NCBI GenBank assembly: GCA_025350425.1
Contig: JANXXW010000118.1
Coordinates: 1-15,817 of the forward strand
From: Rhodospirillales bacterium
GTDB lineage: Bacteria > Pseudomonadota > Alphaproteobacteria > Acetobacterales > Acetobacteraceae
DNA length: 15,817 bases
Direction of reading: 5' to 3'
Part shown: positions 7,059 to 14,325 of the stretch, piece by piece
Position numbering within the stretch: the stretch's first letter is position 1
Layout of the letters: the number at the start of each line of letters is the position of its first letter
Notes under the pieces: generated by a model
The model's database searches: none
Seen by the model: the letters and a program-made list of their open reading frames with translations, nothing else
What the model was told of the DNA's origin: nothing
Program-made: the position numbers and the translations under genes

Positions 7059-8030
7059 ATGGCGAGCTTACGGATCGGCATCGCCGGAGCGGGCCATTTC
7101 GGCCGTTTTCACGCGTTGAAGGTGGCAACCTCGAAACGCATGATTTTGGTGGCGATCACGGATCCGGATGCAACGAGGGCTCGGTCGGTTGCGCGCGAGG
7201 CAGGTTGCGCCGTACTCGAGTGGCAGGAAATGCTGGACCGGGTGGATGCGGTGATCGTGGCGGCGCCGGCCGAGCACCATTTCGCCCTGGCCGGCGAGGC
7301 ACTTCGGTGCGGCAAGCACGTACTTGTGGAAAAACCCATCGCCGCCACGCTGGAGGAGGCGGATGGCCTGGCTTTGCTGGCCGAGCAACACGCGGTGAAA
7401 CTTCAGGTCGGCCATCTCCTGCGCTACTCCGCCGAACATCAGGCAATCAGCCAGCGTATGCGCCGGCCGCTCTACATCGACTGCGTCCGTATCGCGCCGT
7501 TCAAGCCGCGCGGAACCGACGTGTCCGTGATCCTCGATCTCATGATCCACGACCTCGATCTCGTGCTTGCTCTCGTGGACAGCCCGATCGCCAGTGTGGA
7601 CGCGGTGGGCGCCCCGGTAGCCAGCAAGCACGAGGATATCGCCAACGCCCGCGTGCGCTTCGAGAACGGCTGCGTCGCGACCGTGACCGCCAGCCGCATA
7701 TCTCTCAAAACCGAGCGCAAGATGCGGCTGTTCAGCCAAGAGGGCTACATGTCGGTCGATTTCGGCGCCCGCAAGCTGATGATGATCGGGCGCGAGAAAG
7801 GCCTGCCACTTCCAGGGACCGGCGGCGGGCGGTTGGAGGAGATAACGTGGAAGGAACACGATGCGCTGGAGGCGGAACATGCTGCCTTCGCCGCCGCGAT
7901 CCTGGATGGAGCGCCTTTGGTTGTGGACGCGGCGGCTGGACGCCGAGCCTTGGCGGCGGCGCTCGCGGTGACTGACAGCATGCGAACATCGCGAGCGACC
8001 GCGGAGGCGTCGGGTCTTATTCGGTACTAA
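7059..8030 (+). CDS. Gfo/Idh/MocA-family oxidoreductase, possibly UDP-GlcNAc 3-dehydrogenase (GnnA-like)
   Basis: A 323-residue cytosolic NAD(P)-dependent oxidoreductase. The N-terminal Rossmann fold shows GIAGAGHFGRFHA (7-19) and the family EKP motif in HVLVEKPIA (87-95), whose Lys92 is the usual catalytic-site lysine. The C-terminal domain carries PFKPRGTDVSVILDLMIHDLDLVL (147-170), with His164 and Asp165 in the expected active-site helix. That PFKPRGTDV/DLMIHDxDL block is, as I recall, typical of the Gfo/Idh proteins encoded within alphaproteobacterial lpx clusters. GnnA of Acidithiobacillus, which oxidises UDP-GlcNAc at C3 on the route to diaminoglucose lipid A, belongs to this family. 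Here lpxB lies 334 bp downstream but in opposite orientation. No GnnB aminotransferase is in the window, so GnnA function is inference. The ATG at 7059 is chosen for its AGGAG at 7045-7049, 9 nt upstream. Confidence 0.9.
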   Translation: MASLRIGIAGAGHFGRFHALKVATSKRMILVAITDPDATRARSVAREAGCAVLEWQEMLDRVDAVIVAAPAEHHFALAGEALRCGKHVLVEKPIAATLEEADGLALLAEQHAVKLQVGHLLRYSAEHQAISQRMRRPLYIDCVRIAPFKPRGTDVSVILDLMIHDLDLVLALVDSPIASVDAVGAPVASKHEDIANARVRFENGCVATVTASRISLKTERKMRLFSQEGYMSVDFGARKLMMIGREKGLPLPGTGGGRLEEITWKEHDALEAEHAAFAAAILDGAPLVVDAAAGRRALAAALAVTDSMRTSRATAEASGLIRY

Positions 8031-8047
8031 AGCCACATGAATCAGTG

Positions 8048-8066
8048 ATTGCTGCAATGCAGCAAT
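8048..8066. repeat. Perfect 19-bp palindrome, possible operator for the DUF1127 gene
   Basis: ATTGCTGCA and TGCAGCAAT face each other around a single A, giving 9-bp arms. The one-base centre and short core make a dimeric repressor site more likely than a terminator hairpin. The core CTGC-N3-GCAG resembles the pattern I recall for PhaR-type (polyhydroxybutyrate) repressors of alphaproteobacteria; this is a resemblance only. It ends on the first base of a possible -35 box (TTGAGC, 8066-8071) in front of the small gene. Confidence 0.6.
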
Positions 8067-8095
8067 TGAGCATTGGAATTGCCAGAGGACATACT
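8066..8095 (+). promoter_or_regulatory. Candidate sigma-70 promoter for the DUF1127 gene
   Basis: TTGAGC (8066-8071) and CATACT (8090-8095) are 18 bp apart, each matching four of six consensus bases. The pair lies between the end of the oxidoreductase gene and the DUF1127 ribosome binding site and touches the palindrome at 8048-8066. It was found by eye, so it is weak evidence. Confidence 0.3.
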
Positions 8096-8136
8096 TACCT
8101 GTGTCGTCGTCTAGGGGGGTGCGTCTTCTCATCCAT

Positions 8137-8142
8137 GAGGAG
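8137..8142 (+). promoter_or_regulatory. Ribosome binding site deciding the DUF1127 start
   Basis: GAGGAG lies 9 nt before the ATG at 8152. It argues against an in-frame GTG at 8101, which would add 17 residues with no family similarity. Confidence 0.7.
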
Positions 8143-8151
8143 CCCACCGAC

Positions 8152-8373
8152 ATGCAATCCGTTACTCGATCAACCGACGCCGTCCATGGCGCCACCGTTA
8201 CCTCTTCGTTCGCTTCAATTCCGACGAGGGTTTCCAACTGGCTCAGCCGCCGCCGCGACGTGTCGCGTGCCATCCGCGAATTGTCGTTGCATTCTGACCG
8301 CGAACTCGCCGATCTCGGCGTTAGCCGTGGTGATATCGTTGCATTGGCGAACGGCCGCTCGCGTCAGGACTGA
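8152..8373 (+). CDS. Small DUF1127 (YjiS-like) protein
   Basis: A 73-residue protein. The first 28 residues are low-complexity and poorly conserved. Residues about 29-62 form the arginine-rich DUF1127 domain, with NWLSRRRDVSRAIRELSLHS followed by DRELADLGVSRGDI. Members are small, basic, often stress-induced proteins of alpha- and gammaproteobacteria; at least one in Rhodobacter (CcaF1) has been described as RNA-binding. Function here is therefore unassigned, with RNA or regulatory binding as the best guess. The ATG at 8152 is chosen for its GAGGAG. Upstream is a perfect palindrome (8048-8066), suggesting dedicated control. Its final 10 bp overlap the 3' end of convergent lpxB, so the two messages are complementary over their ends. 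Confidence 0.85.
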   Translation: MQSVTRSTDAVHGATVTSSFASIPTRVSNWLSRRRDVSRAIRELSLHSDRELADLGVSRGDIVALANGRSRQD

Positions 8374-9536
8374 TCCGCTTCGTCGGCCCGCAGCAGCCGA
8401 AGTACTGCCTGCGCGGCTACTTCCGACGGAAGTCCCGATGCCGGCTTCAGGCCCGCGACTACTGCCCGGAACGCCTCGCGTTGAGCAACGCCCTTATCCG
8501 GCTCAGTCAACAACCGGTAGATCTCGTCGGCAAGGCGTTCGGGTGTGCAATCGTGCTGGAGCAATTCGGGCACGACAAGGCGCCCGGACAACAGGTTGAC
8601 CATGGCCACGTACTGCACCCGGATCAGCCGTCGCGCGATGATGGCGGTGATCGGGTTGACCCGGTAGGTGACTGCCATGGGCACTCCGGCGAGGGCCAGT
8701 TCGAGCGTTGAGGTGCCGGACTTGGTCAACGCAGCGGACGCCGCCGCATAGGCGTCGTGCTTGACTGATGTGCCCGTCAGGATAATCGGCCGTATCGGCC
8801 ATGATCCGGCCAGATGCATCACGGTTTCGGCTACTGCCGAGGCGACTGGCAGGACTGGCACCAGACCGGGGATTCGCTCCCGCAACAGCCCGAGCATCGC
8901 GCCGTAGACCGGCATCAGCCGGCCTACTTCGCTTCGCCGGCTGCCAGGCATGAGCACCAAGACTGGCGCATCGTCCGCCAACCCGTGCGTGCGGCGAAAT
9001 CGCACGCCATCGCCTTGATCGGCACCTGATTCGAGCACGGGATGGCCGACGAATTCAGCCGGTAACCCATGGCCCGCGAAGAACGCCACCTCGAACGGCA
9101 GCAGGCACAGCAGGCTGTCCCACAAGCCGGGAAACTCGCGCACCCTGTGTTCCCGCCACGCCCAGACCTGGGGCGCCACATAATGCACGCGCGGGACGCT
9201 GACCTTCCGCAAGCGGCGAAGCAGCCGCAGCATGAAACCGGGGCTGTCGATGGTGACCAGGATATCCGGCCGCTTGGCCCGGATGTCTGCCTCCGCATCC
9301 CGCATCAACCGGCTGAGCCGGCGGATGCGGGGCAGGACCTCCAGCAATCCCATCACCGCCAGCTCGTGCATCGGGAATAATGGAGCCAGCCCCTCGGCGA
9401 CCATGTGTGGCCCGCCGACGCCCGCGAAGGTGATCGCGGGATCTGCTCTCGCAAGTGCCGCCATCAATCGCCCACCTAGCACGTCGCCGCTCTGCTCCCC
9501 GGCCAGGAGGTAGACCAGCACCGGCCGCTTCGTCAT
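8364..9536 (-). CDS. lpxB: Lipid-A-disaccharide synthase
   Basis: A 390-residue peripheral inner-membrane glycosyltransferase (GT19) that joins UDP-2,3-diacylglucosamine and lipid X to give the lipid A disaccharide. Visible family blocks are LLAGEQSGDVLGGRL (10-24), DILVTIDSPGFMLRLL (91-106, Asp97), HYVAPQVWAWREHR (118-131), FVGHPVLE (162-169), MPGSRRSEV (196-204, Arg200), TKSGTSTLELAL (271-282) and MVNLLSGR (312-319). The first block normally reads AGExSGD; Gln at the variable place is tolerable. It is the last gene of the minus-strand run, its ATG overlapping the hisI stop (ATGA). The other lipid A genes (lpxA, lpxD, fabZ) are not in the window. It ends 10 bp inside the convergent DUF1127 gene. 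Confidence 0.97.
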   Translation of the reverse strand: MTKRPVLVYLLAGEQSGDVLGGRLMAALARADPAITFAGVGGPHMVAEGLAPLFPMHELAVMGLLEVLPRIRRLSRLMRDAEADIRAKRPDILVTIDSPGFMLRLLRRLRKVSVPRVHYVAPQVWAWREHRVREFPGLWDSLLCLLPFEVAFFAGHGLPAEFVGHPVLESGADQGDGVRFRRTHGLADDAPVLVLMPGSRRSEVGRLMPVYGAMLGLLRERIPGLVPVLPVASAVAETVMHLAGSWPIRPIILTGTSVKHDAYAAASAALTKSGTSTLELALAGVPMAVTYRVNPITAIIARRLIRVQYVAMVNLLSGRLVVPELLQHDCTPERLADEIYRLLTEPDKGVAQREAFRAVVAGLKPASGLPSEVAAQAVLRLLRADEADQS

Positions 9537-9919
9537 CCGCCGTAAAGGACGCTCGGCTCGACAAGCACCGGCGCAATCGTCACCAACTCGGCCCCACGAG
9601 CCGCACGAAAGAAGCAGTCACGATGACCCGTGTGACACGCGACGCCCGCTTGATCCACCAACAGCAACAACGTGTCATTGTCGCAATCGACCCGGAGTTC
9701 GATTAGTCGTTGGATTTGTCCGGAACTCTCACCTTTACGCCACAAGCCGTTGCGGCTGCGGCTGAAGTAGCATGCTCGCCCGGTCGCGAGCGTCTCTGCG
9801 ACGGCCTCGCGGTTCATCCACGCCAGCATCAAAACCTCGCCAGTATCATGCTGCTGGGCGATGGCGGGAACTAATCCTGCACCGTCGAACGCGATCGCGT
9901 CCAGCACGGCCATACTCAT
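9533..9919 (-). CDS. hisI: Phosphoribosyl-AMP cyclohydrolase
   Basis: A 128-residue cytosolic metalloenzyme for the third step of histidine biosynthesis, opening the purine ring of phosphoribosyl-AMP. Family blocks are VLMLAWMNREA (29-39), ACYFSRSRNGLWRKGESSG (49-67), the acidic metal site LRVDCDND (75-82; Asp78, Asp80, Asp82) and the zinc-binding CHTGHRDCFFR (95-105; Cys95, Cys102, with Cys79). It lacks the phosphoribosyl-ATP pyrophosphatase domain (HisE) to which it is fused in enterobacteria, which is normal in alphaproteobacteria. Starts at 9919 (ATGA overlap with metC) and 9913 (ATG AGT ATG) are both possible; I chose the first because of the overlap. It sits apart from other his genes here, between metC and lpxB. 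Confidence 0.95.
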   Translation of the reverse strand: MSMAVLDAIAFDGAGLVPAIAQQHDTGEVLMLAWMNREAVAETLATGRACYFSRSRNGLWRKGESSGQIQRLIELRVDCDNDTLLLLVDQAGVACHTGHRDCFFRAARGAELVTIAPVLVEPSVLYGG

Positions 9920-11124
9920 GCGGCGAAGTTGGCGTAGAGCCGTGGGAACGCGGTTTCCAGGTCAGCGATGAGGTCGCCGGGTTCTTCAAGCCCAACATGC
10001 AGCCGGAGCAACTCGCCGTCGAAACTGCCACTGCCGGCGGTCCGGGTCACGCTGGTTGGCAACGCGAGGCTTTCGAAGCCGCCCCAGGATGCGCCTATGC
10101 CGAACAATTCCAGTGATTCGGTCATCCCATGCACCGCCGCCGCCGAGAAGCCGGGCTGGAACACGACCCCGAACAGGCTACAGGCGCCGGTGAAGTCGCG
10201 CTTCCAGATTTCGTGTCCGGGCGAACCGGGCAGGGCGGGGTAGAGCACCTGCTTTACCTCATGCCGCCCAGCCAGCCAGCGCGCGACCGTAAGTGCCGAT
10301 TCCATCTGTCGCGCCATGCGGACCGCCATGGTGCGGGCGCCGCGCAGCGCGAGCCAGCAATCGTCGGGGCTCGCGTACTGGCCGAGCGCCAACGTTGTTC
10401 CGCGCACAGTTTCCCAATCCTCGACCGAGTTTGTGGTCATGCTGCCGAGCAATACGTCGGAATGGCCGACAACGTATTTGGTCAGCGCCTGGATGGAAAC
10501 GTCCACGCCGTGCTCGAACGGCTGGAAGAAGTGGATGCCCCAGGTGTTGTCCATCAACACCTTGGCGCCCCTGGTATGAGCCACGGCGGCAAGTGCCGGC
10601 ACATCCTGCACCTCGAACGTATGGCTCCCAGGACTCTCGACGTACAATACTTTGGTATTCGGCCGGAACAACGCTTCCATCGCGTCAGCGCCAACGCAGG
10701 GATCGTAGTACGTCGTCTCGACGCCAAGCCGCGTGAGCATCTCGTCGCAGAAGCTGCGCGCCGGGCCATAGACGCTGTCGGGCATCAGGCAATGATCGCC
10801 GGAGGACAGATAGGCCAGCAGCGGCGTGGTCACGGCGGCCAGACCGGACGAGACGATCTGACAGCGTGTGCCGCCCTCGATCTCGGCCACGACATCCTCC
10901 AGCGCATGATGCGTGGGGCTGCCCATTACGCCATAGACCATGGCTTGGTCGAACCTCGCCGCTCCCATACGCTTGCGGGTCGCCATGTCGGGATAAAGCA
11001 CGGTCGAGCCGCGATGCACTGGCGGGTTGACGAAGCCATGCACATGGGTGCCAGCACGGCCGGCATGAGACAGTCTGGTCGCAAAGCCCGGCTTTTTCGA
11101 ATGGCCGGCGATATCGTCAGGCAT
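9916..11124 (-). CDS. metC: Cystathionine beta-lyase (PLP-dependent)
   Basis: A 402-residue cytosolic PLP enzyme of the Cys/Met-metabolism fold that cleaves cystathionine to homocysteine, pyruvate and ammonia in methionine synthesis; such enzymes can also desulfhydrate cysteine. Visible features are the substrate/PLP loop with Tyr64 (VYGVMGSPTHHALE), the glycine-serine segment QIVSSGLAAVTTPLLA (89-104), Asp192 in LMDNTW, which pairs with the PLP ring nitrogen, and the Schiff-base Lys216 in ALTKYVVGHSD. ALRGARTMAVRM and the C-terminal SLALPTSVTR and LRLHVGLEEPGDLIADL are typical. Its sequence fits MetC better than cystathionine gamma-synthase or gamma-lyase, although the border within the family is soft. 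It starts directly after the sseA stop (TAG then ATG) with GGAG 7 nt upstream, so the two sulfur genes are coupled. Confidence 0.92.
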   Translation of the reverse strand: MPDDIAGHSKKPGFATRLSHAGRAGTHVHGFVNPPVHRGSTVLYPDMATRKRMGAARFDQAMVYGVMGSPTHHALEDVVAEIEGGTRCQIVSSGLAAVTTPLLAYLSSGDHCLMPDSVYGPARSFCDEMLTRLGVETTYYDPCVGADAMEALFRPNTKVLYVESPGSHTFEVQDVPALAAVAHTRGAKVLMDNTWGIHFFQPFEHGVDVSIQALTKYVVGHSDVLLGSMTTNSVEDWETVRGTTLALGQYASPDDCWLALRGARTMAVRMARQMESALTVARWLAGRHEVKQVLYPALPGSPGHEIWKRDFTGACSLFGVVFQPGFSAAAVHGMTESLELFGIGASWGGFESLALPTSVTRTAGSGSFDGELLRLHVGLEEPGDLIADLETAFPRLYANFAA

Positions 11125-11973
11125 CTATGTCTCCAGTGGTGTGTCGGGGCGGCTGCCCCATTCGGTCCAGGACCCGTCATAGACGGCGCCGGGCGCAAAC
11201 CCGGCCCGGACCATCGCCAGGGTCAGGATCGTCGCCGTCACGCCGGTGCCACATGAAGTGATCACTGGGCGGCTGCCGTCGATTCCGGCCTCGGCCAGCC
11301 GCGCGCGCAGTCGGTCAGGCGGCAGCATGGTCTGGTCAGTGGCGAGCAGGTCATTGTAGGGCAGGTTGGCGCTGCCGGGGATATGACCAGACCGCATCCC
11401 CGCGCGAGGCTCCGGCGCTTCGGCGCGGAAACGCGCGCCTGCCCGGGCATCGAGCACCAAAGCTTCTTCGCTGTCGACGTTCTCCAGCATGTCGCCGATG
11501 CCGCGAAGGCGCGACGCCCGGAAATCAGGACGGAACCGCGCCGGAGCCACCGGCGGCGGGTCACCTGCCTCGACCGTCCTGGCCTCCATCTGCCATTTCG
11601 GCAGGCCGCCATCGAGCACAGCGGCCCGGTCGTGACCGAACAACCCCATCATCCACCATCCCCGCGATGCCGAAAAAAGACCCTTCTGATCATAGAACAC
11701 GCAGAAACTTGAGTTCGACACGCCAAGATCTCCCATCAGTCGGGCGAAGCGGCCCGAGGCGGGCACCATGTGCGGCAGCTCCGTATCGGGATCTGCGATC
11801 TCGTCGATATCGAAAAAGCGCGCGCCCGGAATGTGGCACGCGGCAAATTCAGCGGCGCCGTCCTTCGCCTCAGTGGGCAGGTAAATGGTCGCATCGAATA
11901 CGACCATGTCGGGATCGGCGAGATGCGCCGCGAGCCATTCTGTCGAAACCAGTGTGCCGGTGGCGGGGATCAT
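11125..11973 (-). CDS. sseA: 3-mercaptopyruvate sulfurtransferase (two-domain rhodanese)
   Basis: A 282-residue two-rhodanese protein that moves sulfur from 3-mercaptopyruvate, the transamination product of cysteine, to thiol or cyanide acceptors. The N-terminal inactive rhodanese domain spans about 8-132 (FDATIYLP, AACHIPGARFFDID, FSASRGWWMMGLFGHD). The catalytic domain spans about 155-280, with GHIPGSANLPYNDLL (196-210) and the loop ITSCGTGVTA (238-247). Cys241 in a CG(S/T)GVT loop marks mercaptopyruvate rather than thiosulfate preference. The start ATG overlaps the alaX stop (ATGA), with GGAG 6 nt upstream. Standing directly before metC suggests a role in cysteine and sulfide handling. Confidence 0.94.
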   Translation of the reverse strand: MIPATGTLVSTEWLAAHLADPDMVVFDATIYLPTEAKDGAAEFAACHIPGARFFDIDEIADPDTELPHMVPASGRFARLMGDLGVSNSSFCVFYDQKGLFSASRGWWMMGLFGHDRAAVLDGGLPKWQMEARTVEAGDPPPVAPARFRPDFRASRLRGIGDMLENVDSEEALVLDARAGARFRAEAPEPRAGMRSGHIPGSANLPYNDLLATDQTMLPPDRLRARLAEAGIDGSRPVITSCGTGVTATILTLAMVRAGFAPGAVYDGSWTEWGSRPDTPLET

Positions 11974-12677
11974 GGTGTCTCCAAGGCGATTGAGATGCGG
12001 CGGTTCTGCCGGCCCTTGTTCTCGATCTTTAACACGCGCACGACACCGATCTCGCTAGTGCGCCGAACATGGGTGCCGCCGCAGGGCTGCAAATCGATGT
12101 CGCCGATCCGCACCAGGCGCAGCCGGCCCGTGCCACGCGGAGGCTGCACGGAAAGAGTGCGGACAAGCGCGGGGTTCGTGTCGAGAACCGATTCGTCGAC
12201 CCACTCGGCGCTTACTTCGTGATCCCCGGCCACCAGCCCGTTCAACGCGGCCTCGATCGCCTCGCGTGACGGCGGTTCCGGCAGGTCGAAATCCAGCCGT
12301 GACTTGTCGAGCCCAATCTGGCCGCCGGTTACCGACGCTCCGGGCAGGGCGACGCACAGAAGATGCAGAGTGGTATGCATCCGCATCAACGGATGCCTGC
12401 GTGACCAGTCCAGGGTGCCAACGACCGGCGTTCCCGCGGGCGGCAGCAACGAATCGGCAGCCGGCATATGGCGGATCGTCTGGCCATCGCCCTTGATTGT
12501 GTCAGCCACCGTCACCTCGCCGCCGGCCCAGTACAGCGTTCCAGTGTCACCCGGCTGGCCACCCGACCGCGCGTAGAACACCGTCCGGTCCAGCACGATC
12601 CCGTCGGGCGTGGACTCAATCACGGTCGTCTCCATCCCGCGTGCGTCAGAATCGTCGAGGAACAGGCGGTCCGTCAT
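11970..12677 (-). CDS. Alanyl-tRNA editing protein, AlaX type
   Basis: A 235-residue free-standing trans-editing protein resembling the editing half of alanyl-tRNA synthetase; such proteins deacylate Ser- or Gly-tRNA(Ala). An N-terminal beta-barrel-like part (1-85; RTVFYARSGGQPGDTGTL at 31-48) leads to the zinc-dependent editing site: MRMHTTLHLL (His101, His105) and LQPCGGTHV (Cys199, His203). All four zinc ligands are intact. The length suits the AlaX-M group. The frame could open four codons earlier at a TTG (12689), but the ATG at 12677 overlaps the stop of the Nudix gene (ATGA), which decides the start. It sits between Nudix and sseA in the seven-gene run. Confidence 0.93.
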   Translation of the reverse strand: MTDRLFLDDSDARGMETTVIESTPDGIVLDRTVFYARSGGQPGDTGTLYWAGGEVTVADTIKGDGQTIRHMPAADSLLPPAGTPVVGTLDWSRRHPLMRMHTTLHLLCVALPGASVTGGQIGLDKSRLDFDLPEPPSREAIEAALNGLVAGDHEVSAEWVDESVLDTNPALVRTLSVQPPRGTGRLRLVRIGDIDLQPCGGTHVRRTSEIGVVRVLKIENKGRQNRRISIALETP

Positions 12678-13306
12678 GCGAAGCCCCAATCACGGCGCAA
12701 CCACTCACGCTTGGCGGCCATCCAAAGCAGTGCGATCGTCGCGACCGAATTGGCGATCCGGCCGTCGAGCGCGGCCTCGATCGCCCGCGTGAGGGGCCAG
12801 AGCGTTGCCCGAATGTCCTCCTCCTCATCGTGCAGGCCACCGATGCCGATCAGACCGTCCGGTCCAGCCGGTGGAGCCACGATCTCGCCTACGTAGAGCG
12901 CGCAGTTTTCATCGCTGCCGCCAGGTGTGAGCAGAAAGTCGCCGATATGATGCATCCGCCGGGGGGCGATACCGATCTCCTCCACGGCTTCGCGACGGAT
13001 CGCGACTTCCGGCGCTTCGCCTGCATCGCACAGCCCGGCCGGCAACTCCGTCATCACCGGGTTGAGCCCGGCGGCCAGCGCCGGCAGACGAAACTGCTCG
13101 ATCAGCACGACGGTGTCAGATACCGGATCATAGGGGAGAAACGCCGCCGCGCGCCCGCGTCGCCAAAGCTCCCAGGTACGAAGGCCGGACATGGTTCCGT
13201 CGAAACGGCGATTGCGGAATTGGATCCGTTCGAGCGGAAAACGGCCCTGCCAGACCGTTTCGCTGGTGGACACTTGCACGTCGGGGCTGGAAGGAAGAAC
13301 AAACAT
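12674..13306 (-). CDS. Nudix hydrolase, ADP-ribose pyrophosphatase-like
   Basis: A 210-residue cytosolic hydrolase of nucleoside-diphosphate-linked compounds. The complete Nudix box GX5EX7REUXEEXGU is at 91-113 (GLCDAGE, then REAVEEIGI), preceded by VVLIEQFRLPAL (67-78) and followed by FLLTPGGSDE (124-133), with Pro128 about 15 residues after the box, a spacing typical of ADP-ribose pyrophosphatases. The substrate is probably ADP-ribose or a nucleotide sugar, by family only. The open frame extends back to 13453 inside the xre gene, but the family-like N-terminus begins at the ATG at 13306; its ribosome binding site is weak. Its stop overlaps alaX, and it lies 52 bp after the xre stop, so xre may be co-transcribed with it. 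Confidence 0.9.
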   Translation of the reverse strand: MFVLPSSPDVQVSTSETVWQGRFPLERIQFRNRRFDGTMSGLRTWELWRRGRAAAFLPYDPVSDTVVLIEQFRLPALAAGLNPVMTELPAGLCDAGEAPEVAIRREAVEEIGIAPRRMHHIGDFLLTPGGSDENCALYVGEIVAPPAGPDGLIGIGGLHDEEEDIRATLWPLTRAIEAALDGRIANSVATIALLWMAAKREWLRRDWGFA

Positions 13307-13358
13307 GCGTCCCAGGATAGATCGACCGTGCCAGCCTGCCCACCCCAGCGCCGAAGGA

Positions 13359-14243
13359 TTAGGTGATCGGCCTGGTCTCGACCAACAGAGCGCGTACGCG
13401 GGCCGCTCCCACTGATCCCCGCGTCGCCTCGCGCCATTGCGCTTCGGCCACACGTTGATGGGCGGCCACCGCGTCGTCGGCGCCGGTTATCATCGCCACG
13501 CCGACGGGAAGGCCGGGGATCGTGTCGGCCCGGAATGGGTTGACGGCAAGGCTGGCGCGGTCGCGGGCCCGCAGGATCACGTAACTGCCGGAAGGTTCGG
13601 GGCCGTTGAGCAATCCGAATTGCAGGCCCATCGGCTCGGCTTCCATCAGGCGCGCGATATTCTCCACCTCAGCAATCGCGATCTCGCGACAGAGCAGGCG
13701 GGTGCGCGCCGACACGTTGACGCCAGGTGCCACGCCGGACTCGAGCAGGGCCCGGAGCCGGGTCGTCGACAGCATGTAGATGATGTTCGGTTTTCGCTCC
13801 GCGTACAGACGCTTGCGGAGTGCGAGCAATCCCAGGACCTGCTCCGCCATCGTGGTGGCTGCGGCCCGTTCGGCTCCCACGTTGGAGGCAACCTCATAGA
13901 ACACCTGGGCGAGCACCGTGTCGTACAGGTCGGACGTCGTGAGGTAGCAAAGCGACCCGGCGAGTTCGAGGATCTGGTCGGCGCTCTCCTCGATTTGCCG
14001 CACGCGCTCGAAATAGGCCACCGGGCGCCCATAATACTCGACCCCGATGCCGAGCAGAGACAACGGCGACACCTTGAGCAATTCGGCCAGCCGCTGGATC
14101 GTGTCCAGCTTGATCACGTCACCTTTTTCGTAGCGATAGAGAGCGGCCCGGGAGACGCCGAGCCGGGCAGCAATCTCCTCCGCGCGTAGCCCAGACTCAA
14201 GTCGGTAGGCCCGCAACTGTTGTCCGACCTCGTTGAAACGCAT
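13359..14243 (-). CDS. XRE-family transcriptional regulator with large C-terminal domain
   Basis: A 294-residue DNA-binding protein. Residues 7-62 are a Cro/CI-type helix-turn-helix, with the recognition region IAARLGVSRAALYRYEKGDVIKLDTIQRLAELL. The remaining 230 residues are not a cupin or peptidase that I recognise. They are largely helical (about 72-175) and then mixed, and probably form a ligand-sensing or dimerisation domain. The ATG at 14243 has GGGAG about 10 nt upstream. The gene is divergent from the indolepyruvate ferredoxin oxidoreductase gene across an AT-rich control region and sits at the head of the nudix-alaX-sseA-metC-hisI-lpxB run. Regulation of the oxidoreductase, and autoregulation, are inferred from position only. 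Confidence 0.88.
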   Translation of the reverse strand: MRFNEVGQQLRAYRLESGLRAEEIAARLGVSRAALYRYEKGDVIKLDTIQRLAELLKVSPLSLLGIGVEYYGRPVAYFERVRQIEESADQILELAGSLCYLTTSDLYDTVLAQVFYEVASNVGAERAAATTMAEQVLGLLALRKRLYAERKPNIIYMLSTTRLRALLESGVAPGVNVSARTRLLCREIAIAEVENIARLMEAEPMGLQFGLLNGPEPSGSYVILRARDRASLAVNPFRADTIPGLPVGVAMITGADDAVAAHQRVAEAQWREATRGSVGAARVRALLVETRPIT

Positions 14244-14295
14244 TGTAAAACAACTCCCCCGACGACGCCGTAGCGATTTTTTGGCTAAATTGATG

Positions 14296-14325
14296 GCGTA
14301 ATTAATACTTTATGCGGATTAATCC
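14296..14325. repeat. Paired ATTAAT elements, possible XRE operator
   Basis: GCGTAATTAAT (14296-14306) and GCGGATTAAT (14314-14323) are imperfect direct repeats with their ATTAAT cores 17 bp apart; the second lies within the 10-bp palindrome GGATTAATCC (14316-14325). Location and spacing (about 1.5 helical turns) are suitable for a regulator site, but binding is inferred. Confidence 0.3.

Noticed and set aside
6833..7975. Plus-strand open frame of 380 codons covering the start of the Gfo/Idh gene
   Set aside because: Overlaps the Gfo/Idh gene in another frame and the secD start in antisense; the translation is Arg/Gly-rich with no recognisable domain.
8101..8151. N-terminal extension of the DUF1127 protein from a GTG
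   Set aside because: No ribosome binding site at 8101, whereas the ATG at 8152 has GAGGAG at good spacing.
7068..8273. Minus-strand open frame of 401 codons
   Set aside because: Antisense to the Gfo/Idh and DUF1127 genes and runs through the palindrome; no domain is recognisable.
10129..11256. Plus-strand open frame of 375 codons
   Set aside because: Antisense to metC, whose catalytic residues are complete; the translation looks like random high-GC sequence.
12678..12689. Four-codon extension of AlaX from a TTG
   Set aside because: The ATG at 12677 overlaps the Nudix stop in the same ATGA way as the other junctions of the run.
12497..13366. Plus-strand open frame of 289 codons
   Set aside because: Antisense to the Nudix and alaX genes, both with intact motifs.
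13307..13453. 49-codon extension of the Nudix protein into xre
   Set aside because: The extra residues are Arg/Trp/Gly-rich and unlike the family, and would overlap the xre gene by nearly 100 bp.
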